From NCBI GenBank assembly GCA_964461995.1, contig CAYWXL010000018.1, positions 1 to 64,000 on the forward strand: 64,000 nucleotides of DNA, written 5' to 3'. The DNA comes from JALSRK01 sp964461995 (GTDB lineage: Bacteria; Acidobacteriota; Terriglobia; Bryobacterales; Bryobacteraceae). Under the pieces are notes generated by a model. It did no database searches and was not told the origin of the DNA. It was given only the letters and a program-made list of their open reading frames with translations. Shown here piece by piece: positions 50,801-59,741 of the stretch (position 1 is the stretch's first letter; the number at the start of each line of letters is the position of its first letter). Both the position numbers and the translations under genes were made by a program.

Positions 50801-51473
50801 CCTGCCACGGGGTTTCAGGCAGGCCGGCCTCTCGCCCGTAAACCGTCACCTTCCCGTTCGCCGCCCGGCACAGCTCCGTTCCGCAGCCGAACCAAAGCGC
50901 TCCGTCACGATCCAGGTACACGCTGTGGACTGACTCGTCTTTACTGCCGGGCAGGGCCGGACGACTCTTGAATCGGTAGCTCACGTATGCGCCCGTCCGG
51001 CGTACCGGCTCACCGACGACGAGACCGGTGCGGGTCCCCAGGTAGAGGCGGCCGGCGACGTCAGAGGCGATGGAGTGGGCTCCCGAAAGCCATGCGCCCG
51101 CAGGCAGGGCTACGGTCTGGAACCGGTCTCCAGTGAGATAGGCAAGCCCGCGGGATGTCCCTACCCAAATTGTTCCGGCGGCGGTCTCGTGAAACGCAAC
51201 GATCTTCTCGTCTGGCAACCCGTCCCGGGGCCGAAAGGCTCGGAACCACGAACCGTCAAACCGGAACAGTCCCCGGGCTGTCCCAACCCATAGGAAGCCG
51301 AAAGAGTCCTGGCTGATGAGGCGGATCTCCGAGGAGGCCAGCCCGTCGTCGGGGCCGTAAATACGGAAGGAATAGCGCTCGGCTGAAGCCTGCGGAAGAT
51401 TCAGCAGCAGCGCCGCTGCCAGCGCCCGCACAACCCACGGAATTCTCCATCGGTCTCCGGCCCTGGCGACCAC
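47886..51473 (-). CDS. hybrid sensor histidine kinase with two-component propeller
   Basis: 1195 aa from GTG 51473. Signal peptide (RALAAALLLNLPQASA), then a periplasmic double beta-propeller of Reg_prop-type repeats (many copies of the W-V/I-G-T pattern, e.g. LWVGTARGLFRF, LWVGTRRGLNRL, VWIGTDNGVDIF), a Y_Y_Y domain, a membrane helix (SWWLRIAGVLLIAGLGAGLW), HisKA with His819 in SHEIRTPLNG, HATPase_c (GGSGLGLSI) and a receiver domain with Asp1110 in LLLDIQMP. Such sensors often regulate polysaccharide use. GTG 51473 is preferred because GGGGAGGAG lies 9 bases upstream; the GTG at 51497 has none. No output DNA-binding domain is present. Confidence 0.9.
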   Translation of the reverse strand: MVARAGDRWRIPWVVRALAAALLLNLPQASAERYSFRIYGPDDGLASSEIRLISQDSFGFLWVGTARGLFRFDGSWFRAFRPRDGLPDEKIVAFHETAAGTIWVGTSRGLAYLTGDRFQTVALPAGAWLSGAHSIASDVAGRLYLGTRTGLVVGEPVRRTGAYVSYRFKSRPALPGSKDESVHSVYLDRDGALWFGCGTELCRAANGKVTVYGREAGLPETPWQAIVRDGDGTLWVRGRLGLYRMTGERRFRAAVKTGESDYSDLQLALDQHGRLVAPALDGLLFHESDHWSTVNRRQGMPANRVRCFFQDREGNVWLGLSDIGLVRWLGYREWRGWTYAEGLNCDVITAIAGDGSGNLWVGTRRGLNRLGADGRFRPVEGLPRRPVRSLHVSRDGRLWVAFRRALAVRQPDGTGFSWIGPEEGLTSRSLLTFHEDADGFLWLCTRDGVFRSRLAGKPIRFTRYRPDFFREDETIYRLITTPSGDRWFASNRGLLLLRKGVWRRFTERDGLPSQTVVFLARQAGGELWVGFHELVGVSRIRERGGNLRVETFTSGDVLGSDEISFIGTDRRDWVWIGTDNGVDIFDGSRWRHMSTGDGLLWYDCVLDAFYSAPDGAVWIGSSRGLSRYSPLRDPFTEPPPPVVISAVRAHGWGMDLRDGATLPYTRRTIGLQLAALSFRHEGDIFFRYRLHPDDPWQHSYLNQIVLSGLEAGSYELEVQARTPLSEWSPTPARLHFQILTPWWQSWWLRIAGVLLIAGLGAGLWCWRTRWLRRQRAELEAQVAVRTRELEAERDRANAALEKAREASRLKTEFLANMSHEIRTPLNGILGMTALALDSNPSPEQREYLETVRTSGESLLSLLNDILDLSRIESNHLELESAPFSLREVLCACFDNIAALAGAKNLELSLEIADDVPDRLVGDALRLQQVILNLLNNAVKFTKRGWVRLSVGIRETADQAVTLLFQVTDTGIGVPPEHQKTIFDVFRQLDGSTTRRYGGSGLGLSICSRLVQMMGGGIWVESTPGKGSTFSFTIRAGIDQSAEGLSEPATGAESESLPPGLKILVAEDNAVNRKLAVRLVEKAGLSVVEASNGAEALDILRREPVDVLLLDIQMPEVDGYAVLEAFRNGTGFRSRPRVIVVTASALVGDVERCLRAGADYCLTKPFRPAQLLDAIRNVLRSAAPPVTGASTQPGRG

Positions 51474-51500
51474 GTGCGCCGACTCCTCCCCGAACACTGT

Positions 51501-51506
51501 ACTATA
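51501..51506 (-). promoter_or_regulatory. -10-like element of the hybrid kinase gene
   Basis: TATAGT on the minus strand, predicting a start near 51494 and a leader of about 20 bases holding the Shine-Dalgarno of GTG 51473. Confidence 0.4.
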
Positions 51507-51570
51507 TACCTCTTCGGCCGGCGGCGCGGATCAGTGTAGATCCTCAGGAGCCCCGGCCCCAAGACGGATT

Positions 51571-51579
51571 TGGTAAGAT
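51571..51579 (+). promoter_or_regulatory. extended -10 promoter of the glycine-rich protein gene
   Basis: TGGTAAGAT. The predicted transcript starts about 51586, directly before the hairpin at 51588-51613. Confidence 0.5.
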
Positions 51580-51587
51580 TCGATCAG

Positions 51588-51613
51588 CCCGGCAATCCAT
51601 TCTCGTTGCCGGG
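51588..51613 (+). promoter_or_regulatory. 5'-terminal leader hairpin
   Basis: CCCGGCAA and TTGCCGGG form a perfect 8-bp stem with a 10-base loop. It would sit at the very 5' end of the mRNA and ends directly before the Shine-Dalgarno AGGGAG (51614-51619). It is not a terminator, because the upstream gene is divergent. Confidence 0.6.
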
Positions 51614-51628
51614 AGGGAGTCGAGTGCC

Positions 51629-52450
51629 ATGAGGCGTATCGTACTAAGTGTCATTGTCATCGCCGCCGTAACCGCCGGCGTCTTGTACGGGGCGAACTTT
51701 TGGGAGAAAAAAGACTTCAAGACGTGGACCGAAAAGGAGGTCCAGAAGATCCTGTTCAATTCCCCATGGGCGAAGAGTCTCAGCGTTCCGATTGGCGGAC
51801 CGATGGCGGTCCCCGGCGGGGGACGCCGTAGGGGCGGCGGATTCGGCGGAGCAGGCGGGGGCATCGCTGCTGGAGGCGGCCCCGGCGGCGGTGGGGGTGG
51901 AGCAGGCAACGTCCGCCCGGGCCGCGGCATGGGACCGGACATGCCGATGGAACGGACGGTCAAGGTTCTGTTCCGGTGGATCAGTGCGCTGCCGGTCCGT
52001 CAGGCCATTGCGCGCAGCCGGTTCGGCGACGAACTTGATGGGGAAGAAGCCGCGAAGATCCTCAACCTCAAGGACAACCGCTATATCCTGGCCGTTTCGG
52101 GCCTTCCCCGGGGTATGGCCCTCGGCGGCAAGCGCCGGAAAGGTCACCGTAAGAACGATGGACCAGCCGAGGACCAGGAAGCGCAGCGCCAGGCGGCGAT
52201 CGAACAACTGAAAGAGCGTGCTTCTCTCCGGGTGAAGGGTAAGGACCCGGTTCACCCCAATCACGTTCAGATGAACCCGCAGCAGGCCGCTGTGGACATC
52301 TACTTCTTTTTCCCAAAGGGGGACGACAACGGGCTCGACATCTCCCTCGAGGACAAGGAGGTCGAATTCCGCCTGGAAACGCACGAACGGACGCTGAAGC
52401 GCAAGTTCAAGCTGAAGGATATGGTGTACAAGGGCAAGCTCGAGATCTGA
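51629..52450 (+). CDS. membrane-anchored glycine-rich protein of unknown function
   Basis: 273 aa. N-terminal hydrophobic anchor (VLSVIVIAAVTAGVLYGA), then KDFKTWTEKEVQKILFNSPW, an acidobacterial-looking motif before a Gly/Arg-rich linker (about residues 65-98), and a C-terminal beta-rich domain (VKVLFRWISALPVRQAI; DNRYILAVSGLP; AAVDIYFFFPKG; EVEFRLETHERTLKRKFKL) with a charged helical insert. It is probably exported and anchored to the inner membrane. No known family recognised. Preceded by an unusual leader hairpin and a good Shine-Dalgarno. Confidence 0.7.
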   Translation: MRRIVLSVIVIAAVTAGVLYGANFWEKKDFKTWTEKEVQKILFNSPWAKSLSVPIGGPMAVPGGGRRRGGGFGGAGGGIAAGGGPGGGGGGAGNVRPGRGMGPDMPMERTVKVLFRWISALPVRQAIARSRFGDELDGEEAAKILNLKDNRYILAVSGLPRGMALGGKRRKGHRKNDGPAEDQEAQRQAAIEQLKERASLRVKGKDPVHPNHVQMNPQQAAVDIYFFFPKGDDNGLDISLEDKEVEFRLETHERTLKRKFKLKDMVYKGKLEI

Positions 52451-52530
52451 CGGGCCGGCGCGGTTAGCTCGAGCGTCTCGATCCTGGCAAGCGCTGCTGG
52501 TTGGACAGCCCGGCGGATAAGCCCGTGGGA

Positions 52531-52630
52531 NNNNNNNNNNNNNNNNNNNNNNNNNNNNNNNNNNNNNNNNNNNNNNNNNNNNNNNNNNNNNNNNNNNNNN
52601 NNNNNNNNNNNNNNNNNNNNNNNNNNNNNN
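52531..52630. other. assembly gap (100 N)
   Basis: Exactly 100 unknown bases, the usual scaffold placeholder, so the true length is unknown. The flanks (52451-52530 and 52631-52658) hold no gene I can recognise. Open frames that appear to cross the gap are artefacts. Confidence 0.95.
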
Positions 52631-52658
52631 AGAGGGCCATCTGCGGCCCGCGCTCCGC

Positions 52659-53438
52659 TTACAGCTTCAGCAAGCTGCGCAAGCGTTTCGTCTGAAAGCG
52701 GCTCACCGGAATCTCGGTCTGGCGCTTGTCGTCCATCCGGAGCTGGTAGCTCGATTTGAACCACGGGATCACTTCCTTGATCCGGTTGATGTTCACCAGA
52801 TACGAGCGGTGCACCCGCCAGAAGATCTCCGGGTCGAGGTTCGATTGCAACTCTTCGATCGTCCGGTAGTTCGACTGCCCCTCGATGTTCGTCGCGACGA
52901 TCGTGATCAGGCCGTCCTGGATCGTCGCATAGATCATGTCGTTGGCGTCGATGATGAAGTTGCGGTTGTGGCTCTTCACCAGCAACTTCGTGCGTTGCGG
53001 GGCAGGACGCGGAGCCGGAGACTCCGGCTGCGGCGCCGGCTTGGCCCCTTCCAAGATCGCCCTCCGCGCACGATCCACCGTCAGCCGCAAGCGGTCCTTG
53101 TCGATGGGCTTCAGAAGGTAGTCCATCGCCTCGAAGCGGAACGCATCGACGGCGTAATGATCGTACGCGGTGGCGAGCACGAAGTGGGGCAGCGGAACGC
53201 CTTTCTCCTGCAGTTTGCGGATCACCCCGAGCCCGTTCAAACCGGGCATCTGAACGTCAAGAAAAACCAGATCCGGCCGCTGCTCCTCGATCGCCTTCAC
53301 CGCGTCCAGACCGTTGTGGACCATCCCGATCACCTCGATTTCGGGAAAGTCCTTGAGTAAGTAGCCCAGTTCGTCGCAAGCTAGACGTTCGTCGTCCACC
53401 AGGAGAGTCCTGATGGGACCGCTTTCACGCCTTACCAT
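52659..53438 (-). CDS. LytTR-family response regulator
   Basis: 259 aa. Receiver domain with Asp15-Asp16 (LLVDDERLA), phosphorylated Asp61 in VFLDVQMPG, and Lys in YLLKPIDK. A Pro-rich linker (about 145-160) joins it to a LytTR DNA-binding domain (LLVKSHNRNFIIDANDMIYA, FWRVHRSYLVNINRIKEV). It probably controls genes after phosphorylation by a LytS-like kinase, which is not visible; it could lie in the assembly gap. TGTTATACT ends 9 bases before ATG 53438, predicting a leaderless mRNA. Confidence 0.92.
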   Translation of the reverse strand: MVRRESGPIRTLLVDDERLACDELGYLLKDFPEIEVIGMVHNGLDAVKAIEEQRPDLVFLDVQMPGLNGLGVIRKLQEKGVPLPHFVLATAYDHYAVDAFRFEAMDYLLKPIDKDRLRLTVDRARRAILEGAKPAPQPESPAPRPAPQRTKLLVKSHNRNFIIDANDMIYATIQDGLITIVATNIEGQSNYRTIEELQSNLDPEIFWRVHRSYLVNINRIKEVIPWFKSSYQLRMDDKRQTEIPVSRFQTKRLRSLLKL

Positions 53439-53447
53439 GAGAATGTT

Positions 53448-53456
53448 AGTATAACA
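53448..53456 (-). promoter_or_regulatory. extended -10 promoter of the LytTR regulator
   Basis: TGTTATACT on the minus strand, ending 9 bases before the ATG. This is one of the strongest examples of the leaderless layout. Confidence 0.6.
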
Positions 53457-53667
53457 TCTGGCATTGACTCGGCTTGGAAAAGCCGCATTCCGCGTAGCCG
53501 GCCGCGACGAGTGTGGCGCCACGATCCGGTGAACGGAATAGTGGTGTTTTCACGCCGGATCTTCCCAACGCGACGCGGGCGGAGCCGGCTGTCTCACGCA
53601 TCCCTCAAGGGTGGGCCGCCCGCCGGCAGAGAAACGTTTTACGAGTTCAAGTTAAGGAGTTCGCGAA

Positions 53668-54987
<1,320 letters not shown>

Positions 54988-55007
54988 TCGATTGCCGGAC
55001 AGCTAAG

Positions 55008-55037
55008 AAGACGGGGACGGGCCACCTTCCCCGTCTT
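55008..55037 (+). terminator. rho-independent terminator after ino1
   Basis: AAGACGGGGA (55008-55017) and TCCCCGTCTT (55028-55037) form a perfect 10-bp stem with a 10-base loop, followed by TTCTGTTT. It lies 20 bases after the ino1 stop. The clearest intrinsic terminator in the window. Confidence 0.85.
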
Positions 55038-55075
55038 TTCTGTTTCCGGCCGGTCCGAGAGAGGGGAATTTAGTT

Positions 55076-56071
55076 ATGAAGGCGCTGGTCATCGGCGGCA
55101 CGCTTTTCATTGGAAGGCATCTGGTGAGCCGGCTCTTGGCCGAAGGCTACGATGTGGCGGTGATGCACCGGCGCGACCGCCATGGACTGGGCCCGGACGT
55201 CGAGAACATCGTCGCCGACCGCAACGACCCGGACGCCGTGCGCCGGGCGCTCGCCGGCCGGCGGTTTGACTGGGTATTCGACAACGTGTACGACTGGAAG
55301 CGGGGCACCACGGCTGCTCAGGTGGAGGCGACAGCCCGGGCCTGCGGCGACGTCGCCCGATACGTCTTCATGTCCAGTGTGGCGGCCTACGGAGACGGCC
55401 TCGACCGTACCGAGGACGACCCGCTCGCCCCCGCTGAGCATCCCGAACCTTATGTGGCGAACAAAGCCGAGAGCGAGCGCGCGCTGTTCCGCTTGTACAG
55501 GGAAGAGGGTTTTCCTGCCGTAACGCTTCGCCCTCCCTACGTCTACGGACCTGGCAACCCCTTCTATCGCGAGGCGTTCTTTTGGGACCGCTTCACCGAC
55601 GGACGCCCGGTGATCGTTCCCGGCGACGGAAGCCGCCTGATGCACTTCGTCTACGTCCATGACCTCGCCGAAGCCTGCTTGCTCGCCGCCAAAATGCCCC
55701 GGGCCGCCGGCGAGGCGTTCAACATCGCCCATGAGCGGCCCGTCACCCAGGAAGAGCTCGTCCACGCCCTTGCCCGCGCCGCCGGCGTCACGCCGGAGAT
55801 CGTTCACGTTCCCCGTGAGATCATCGAGGCTGAGGGCGGCAGCGTGTTCGGACCGGAGAATCTCTATTTTGGCGTCTATTTCGACATGCCTCCGATCACC
55901 GAGAAGATCGCTAAGGCGAAACGCCTGTTGGGTTTCCGCCCTTCGGGCTTCGACGCCGCGCTCCGGGAGACCTACGAATGGTACCGGAAGCATCACCAGA
56001 GGCCCCCGGTCGATTACGGCTTCGAGGACCGGTTGATCGCCCGGACGCGCGGGGTGGCGCCGGCCCCCTGA
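55076..56071 (+). CDS. NAD-dependent epimerase/dehydratase
   Basis: 331 aa, extended short-chain dehydrogenase. KALVIGGTLFIGRHLVSRL carries the GGTxFIG-type nucleotide loop, typical of the branch related to plant CSP41 and isoflavone reductase-like sugar epimerases. FMSSVAAYGDG holds the catalytic Ser region, and the usual YxxxK is replaced by YVANKAESE. TLRPPYVYGPGNPFYREAFF is typical. Probably modifies a nucleotide sugar. GAGAGGGG precedes ATG 55076. Substrate unknown. Confidence 0.82.
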   Translation: MKALVIGGTLFIGRHLVSRLLAEGYDVAVMHRRDRHGLGPDVENIVADRNDPDAVRRALAGRRFDWVFDNVYDWKRGTTAAQVEATARACGDVARYVFMSSVAAYGDGLDRTEDDPLAPAEHPEPYVANKAESERALFRLYREEGFPAVTLRPPYVYGPGNPFYREAFFWDRFTDGRPVIVPGDGSRLMHFVYVHDLAEACLLAAKMPRAAGEAFNIAHERPVTQEELVHALARAAGVTPEIVHVPREIIEAEGGSVFGPENLYFGVYFDMPPITEKIAKAKRLLGFRPSGFDAALRETYEWYRKHHQRPPVDYGFEDRLIARTRGVAPAP

Positions 56072-56132
56072 CCGGAGGTAAACGGGTGTCCGGGACTTCG
56101 GTGCGGCGGTCTTCAGAACGCCGCCGCAACGG

Positions 56133-56141
56133 TGTTATTCT
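56133..56141 (+). promoter_or_regulatory. extended -10 promoter of the TPR lipoprotein gene
   Basis: TGTTATTCT ends 9 bases before ATG 56151, again predicting a nearly leaderless mRNA. Confidence 0.55.
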
Positions 56142-56150
56142 GTAGCGAGC

Positions 56151-58490
56151 ATGGCAGTGCGTGGTGGTCGTTCTCGTCGCGTGAGGCGAGTCGGGCTCTT
56201 GCTCTGCGCGGTGTTGGCGGCGCTTCTGGCCGCCTGCATCACGACTTCGGAAAAGGCTAAGAAAACGCTGATCGAAAGCGGCGACCGGTATTTCAAGCAA
56301 GGGAATTACCGGGAAGCGGCCATCATGTATCAGCGTGCCATCCAGCACGATCGCCGCTTCGGTGAAGCCTATTTCCGGCTTGCGAAAGCCGAATTGCGCT
56401 CCGGGAGGGTTGTCCAAGCAGCCGCGGCTCTTCACCGGGCGGTGGAACTACAGCCCGAAAACGCTGAGGCGTTCGCCATGCTCTGTGAGATTTATCTCAC
56501 CGCGCAGCGTTACGACCCTGTTCAGCGGGACCGCTACCTGCGCGAGGTCGAAGACCTCATCGAGCACGCCGAACGGGTCGGCACGAGCGCGTTCGAAGTT
56601 GCCCGGATTCGCGGACTTCTGGATATGGCCAGGGAGAACCCGGCCTCGGCCGTCGAGCATTTCCGTCAGGCCCATCGCATGCAGCCTGACAACTCGCTGG
56701 TGCTGTTAGCGTTCGTGCGGGCCTTGCTCGCCGACGGGCGCTTGGAGGAGGCCGAGAAGTTCGCCCGCCAGGAAGTGGACCGCAATCCGGCCGACGAGGC
56801 GATGTACGACCGGCTCTACCTGATCTACCTGCGGCAGGGCCGTGACGAGGACGCCGAGAAGCTGATCGAGGAGAAATGCCGGCGGAATCCGGAGTCCCGC
56901 GGCTGCCGGCTGCAGCTCGCCGCCCACTACCACCGCGTCGGCAAGCTCGACAAGCGCGACGCCGCCCTTGAAGAGCTTGAGTCCATGCCCGGCGGGGGCC
57001 TCCCGGTTTCGGTCGAGGTCGCCGAGTTCTACGAGCGGATCGGCGACTTTGACAGCGCGATCCGGAAATACCAGCAGTTGATCGGGCGGTTCCCGGACCG
57101 CGAGAATTGGCTCAAGCTGCGCATCGCCGAAGCGATGACGATGGCCGGGCGCGGACCCGACGCTATCGGCTTGGTCGAGGAGGTTCTCGAGGCGGATCCT
57201 GACTACCCCCAGGCGAAGGCGCTGCGAGGCACGTTGCGGCTGTTCGGCGGGGATCCCGAAAGTACGCAGGCGGCGATCGCCGACATGTCCGCCGTGCTGG
57301 CGGAGATGCCTCGGAACGCGGTTCTCCGCTACCATCTGGGCCTTGCATACCTGGCCGCCGGAGACGTGGACAAGGCCATGGTCCAGTTCCAGGAGGCCAT
57401 CGGCTTGATGCCCGCCTATGAGGCGCCGCGTTACTACCTCGGCCGGATCTACTTGAACCGGCGGCAGCCCGCCATGGCGGCTCAGTTGGCTGACGAAATC
57501 CTGAAGATTCACCCCGGGAGCGAGCGCGGCAAGCTCCTCCGCGCTGACGCCTCGATTCGAATGGGAGAGCACAACCGCGCCCGGGCCCTGCTGAACGGCT
57601 TGCTCGAGGCCAACCCCCGCGACCGTGACGCCCAGTTCCTGCTTGCCGCCCTCAACGTCGCGCAACGCCGCTATCGTGAGGCGGAAAAAGCGCTCCAGCG
57701 CCTTTACCGGATCGCGCCTCAGGACTCCCGGGGCATCCGCGGGCTGGTCGCCCTTTACCTGGCCGAAGGCAAGCCGGAAGAGGCCCAGCGCTTGCTGGAC
57801 GCCGAACTCGCCAAACATCCCGAGTCCCGCCAGCTTCGCATGGTTTCCGCCCAGGTCGCCATGGCCGCCAACAACTACGAGCGAGCCATCGCCGACTACA
57901 ACGCCATGCTCGCCGCCGATCCGAACCAGGCCGCGGTGCAGATCGCCTTGGGGGTCGCCTATTACAAGATCCGCGACCTGAAGCGCGCTGAGGAGCACTT
58001 CCGGGAAGCCGTGCGGATCCAGCCTAAGAACGTTCTGGCCAATCTCCGCCTCTCGATGCTCTACGGCGAGCTGGGGCGTTTCGACGAGGCGCAGCGGATC
58101 TTGAAGACAGTCCTGCAGCTCGCCCCCGACAACCCGGTGGCGCTGAACAACATGGCCTACATCCTCTCCGAGTCGCCCTCCACGCTCGACACTGCAATGA
58201 CGCTGGCCCAGCGCGCTCGCACGCTGGCCCCGCAGAATGCCCACATCGCGGAGACCCTGGCCTGGATCTATTTGAAAAAGCACCAGACCGACGAGGCGAT
58301 CAGGCTCTACCGCGACCTGGTGGCCCGCTACCCGACCCGCGCCTCCTGGCGGTACCGCTACGCCATGGCCTTGCTGCAAAAAGGCGACAAACCCCAAGCC
58401 CGCCGCGAACTTCAGGCAGCTCTCCCTCATGCCGCCACCCAGGAAGAGGAACGCCGTATCAAGAGCTTGCTCGCCCAGGCCGGCGCCTGA
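56151..58490 (+). CDS. TPR-repeat lipoprotein
   Basis: 779 aa. Signal peptide with lipobox LLAAC (Cys29), then about twenty tetratricopeptide repeats through to the C-terminus (e.g. GDRYFKQGNYREAAIMYQRA, AYFRLAKAELRSGRVVQAA, LGLAYLAAGDVDKAMVQFQE, LNNMAYILSESPSTLDTAM). It resembles PEP-CTERM/XrtA-associated TPR lipoproteins (PrsT-like), but no exosortase is in view. Probably a periplasmic or outer-membrane scaffold for exopolysaccharide or secretion. Single gene, convergent with the methyltransferase gene. Confidence 0.85.
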   Translation: MAVRGGRSRRVRRVGLLLCAVLAALLAACITTSEKAKKTLIESGDRYFKQGNYREAAIMYQRAIQHDRRFGEAYFRLAKAELRSGRVVQAAAALHRAVELQPENAEAFAMLCEIYLTAQRYDPVQRDRYLREVEDLIEHAERVGTSAFEVARIRGLLDMARENPASAVEHFRQAHRMQPDNSLVLLAFVRALLADGRLEEAEKFARQEVDRNPADEAMYDRLYLIYLRQGRDEDAEKLIEEKCRRNPESRGCRLQLAAHYHRVGKLDKRDAALEELESMPGGGLPVSVEVAEFYERIGDFDSAIRKYQQLIGRFPDRENWLKLRIAEAMTMAGRGPDAIGLVEEVLEADPDYPQAKALRGTLRLFGGDPESTQAAIADMSAVLAEMPRNAVLRYHLGLAYLAAGDVDKAMVQFQEAIGLMPAYEAPRYYLGRIYLNRRQPAMAAQLADEILKIHPGSERGKLLRADASIRMGEHNRARALLNGLLEANPRDRDAQFLLAALNVAQRRYREAEKALQRLYRIAPQDSRGIRGLVALYLAEGKPEEAQRLLDAELAKHPESRQLRMVSAQVAMAANNYERAIADYNAMLAADPNQAAVQIALGVAYYKIRDLKRAEEHFREAVRIQPKNVLANLRLSMLYGELGRFDEAQRILKTVLQLAPDNPVALNNMAYILSESPSTLDTAMTLAQRARTLAPQNAHIAETLAWIYLKKHQTDEAIRLYRDLVARYPTRASWRYRYAMALLQKGDKPQARRELQAALPHAATQEEERRIKSLLAQAGA

Positions 58491-58511
58491 ACCCTCTGCC
58501 GCGGCTGATCC

Positions 58512-59690
58512 TTACGCCGCTCCCCCTGTGTGCCGTAAGCGCGTGATGGTTTCGATGTGGTGCGTGTGCGGGAACAGGTCCACCAGCGTCATCGCCTCGA
58601 TGGCGTACCCGCCTGCCAGCAGCGCCGCCAGATCCCGCGCGAGCGTTGAGGGTTCGCACGAAACCAGCGTGAGCCGAGGCGTCTTCAAACGCACCAGCTC
58701 TGCCGTCACGCGCTTGCCCAGTCCCGCGCGTGGCGGATCCGCCACGATGAAGTCCGGCGCGCCGCCAGCCGCCTGCAGGTAGTTCTGAACGGTGTCCCGC
58801 TGGACCTCCACGGCCACGCCCGCCCGAGCGGCGTTGAACTCCAGGTCCAGCGCCGCGCCGCGGCCGGACTCGACCGCTGTCACCCGGCTGAAGCGCTGGG
58901 CGAGCAGGAGCGAGAATAGCCCCACCCCCGCATACAGGTCCAGCGCCCACTCGCCTCCTTCCTGAGGCATCGCCGCCCGCGCCAGCTCGTCGATCAGGAA
59001 GCGGTTCACTTGAAAAAACGATCGGTGGCCCACCCGGAACGTCTCGCCCGCCGCGACATAGTCCAGCGTGGGCCGGTCGGCCCCCGGCACGTGCTTCGCG
59101 CACCACTCGAAGAACCCCTTGGCTAGCCGGCGCCCGCCGGAGTCCAACACGTTCAACTGGACTTCGCTGCCGTTCGTGAACAACTCGAAGGACCGCAGGA
59201 ACTCCGGAAAACGCGGCTGGTGCGCCATCCGGCGAAGGTGCGGAATGGCCTCGTTGATCGCCGGGGCGGCGATGGGGCACCGCATCACCGGCTGTAGGTC
59301 GTGCGTGCCGGCGCGGAAGAACCCGATCCGGCCCTCCCTGACGTGGAGCTGCACCCGGTTCCGATATTCCAGCGGCGGCCCGGTCACCGTTTCGATCTCG
59401 GGGACCTCGATGCGCCCGATACGGTTCAGCGTCTCGGCCAGGATCGCCTTCTTCCACTCCACTTGCCGCTCGTAGGCAGTGTGCTGGAGCTGGCAGCCGC
59501 CGCAGCGCGCGAAGTACTCGCACGGGGGATCGCCGCGCTCGGCCGAGGGCTGGAGAACCTCCACCAGGCGCGCCCGGATCAGGTCTTTCGTCTCCGACAC
59601 CGTCTCGACGCGGACCACCTCCCCCGGCAGCACGAAGGGAACCAATACAACCTTGCCGTCCAGCCGCCCCAGCCCTTCGCCGCCGTGCAC
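58512..59690 (-). CDS. 23S rRNA (uracil-5-)-methyltransferase, RlmD/RumA-like
   Basis: At least 392 aa. N-terminal TRAM domain (GGEGLGRLDGKVVLVPFVLP), iron-sulfur cysteines in CEYFARCGGCQLQH plus a later RCPI, SAM site WALDLYAGVGLFSLLL, VADPPRAGLGK, and catalytic Cys in LVSCEPSTLARD. It methylates a uracil C5 in rRNA or tRNA. The called GTG start cuts into the TRAM domain. The frame continues upstream (VNEITIEKLV) with no ATG, GTG or TTG before position 59720, so the true start may be a rare ATC at 59708 or the GTG. Confidence 0.85.
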   Translation of the reverse strand: MHGGEGLGRLDGKVVLVPFVLPGEVVRVETVSETKDLIRARLVEVLQPSAERGDPPCEYFARCGGCQLQHTAYERQVEWKKAILAETLNRIGRIEVPEIETVTGPPLEYRNRVQLHVREGRIGFFRAGTHDLQPVMRCPIAAPAINEAIPHLRRMAHQPRFPEFLRSFELFTNGSEVQLNVLDSGGRRLAKGFFEWCAKHVPGADRPTLDYVAAGETFRVGHRSFFQVNRFLIDELARAAMPQEGGEWALDLYAGVGLFSLLLAQRFSRVTAVESGRGAALDLEFNAARAGVAVEVQRDTVQNYLQAAGGAPDFIVADPPRAGLGKRVTAELVRLKTPRLTLVSCEPSTLARDLAALLAGGYAIEAMTLVDLFPHTHHIETITRLRHTGGAA

Positions 59691-59741
59691 GAGTTTCTCG
59701 ATGGTGATTTCGTTTACGATAGTAGCTTGCCCCCTACCAGC

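Noticed and set aside
52300..52764. Open frames crossing the run of N
   Set aside because: Unknown bases are read as unknown residues; continuity across the gap is artificial.
56706..58430. 574-aa open frame opposite the TPR lipoprotein
   Set aside because: Mirror image of TPR coding sequence with no domain features; the plus strand has a lipobox, promoter and repeats.
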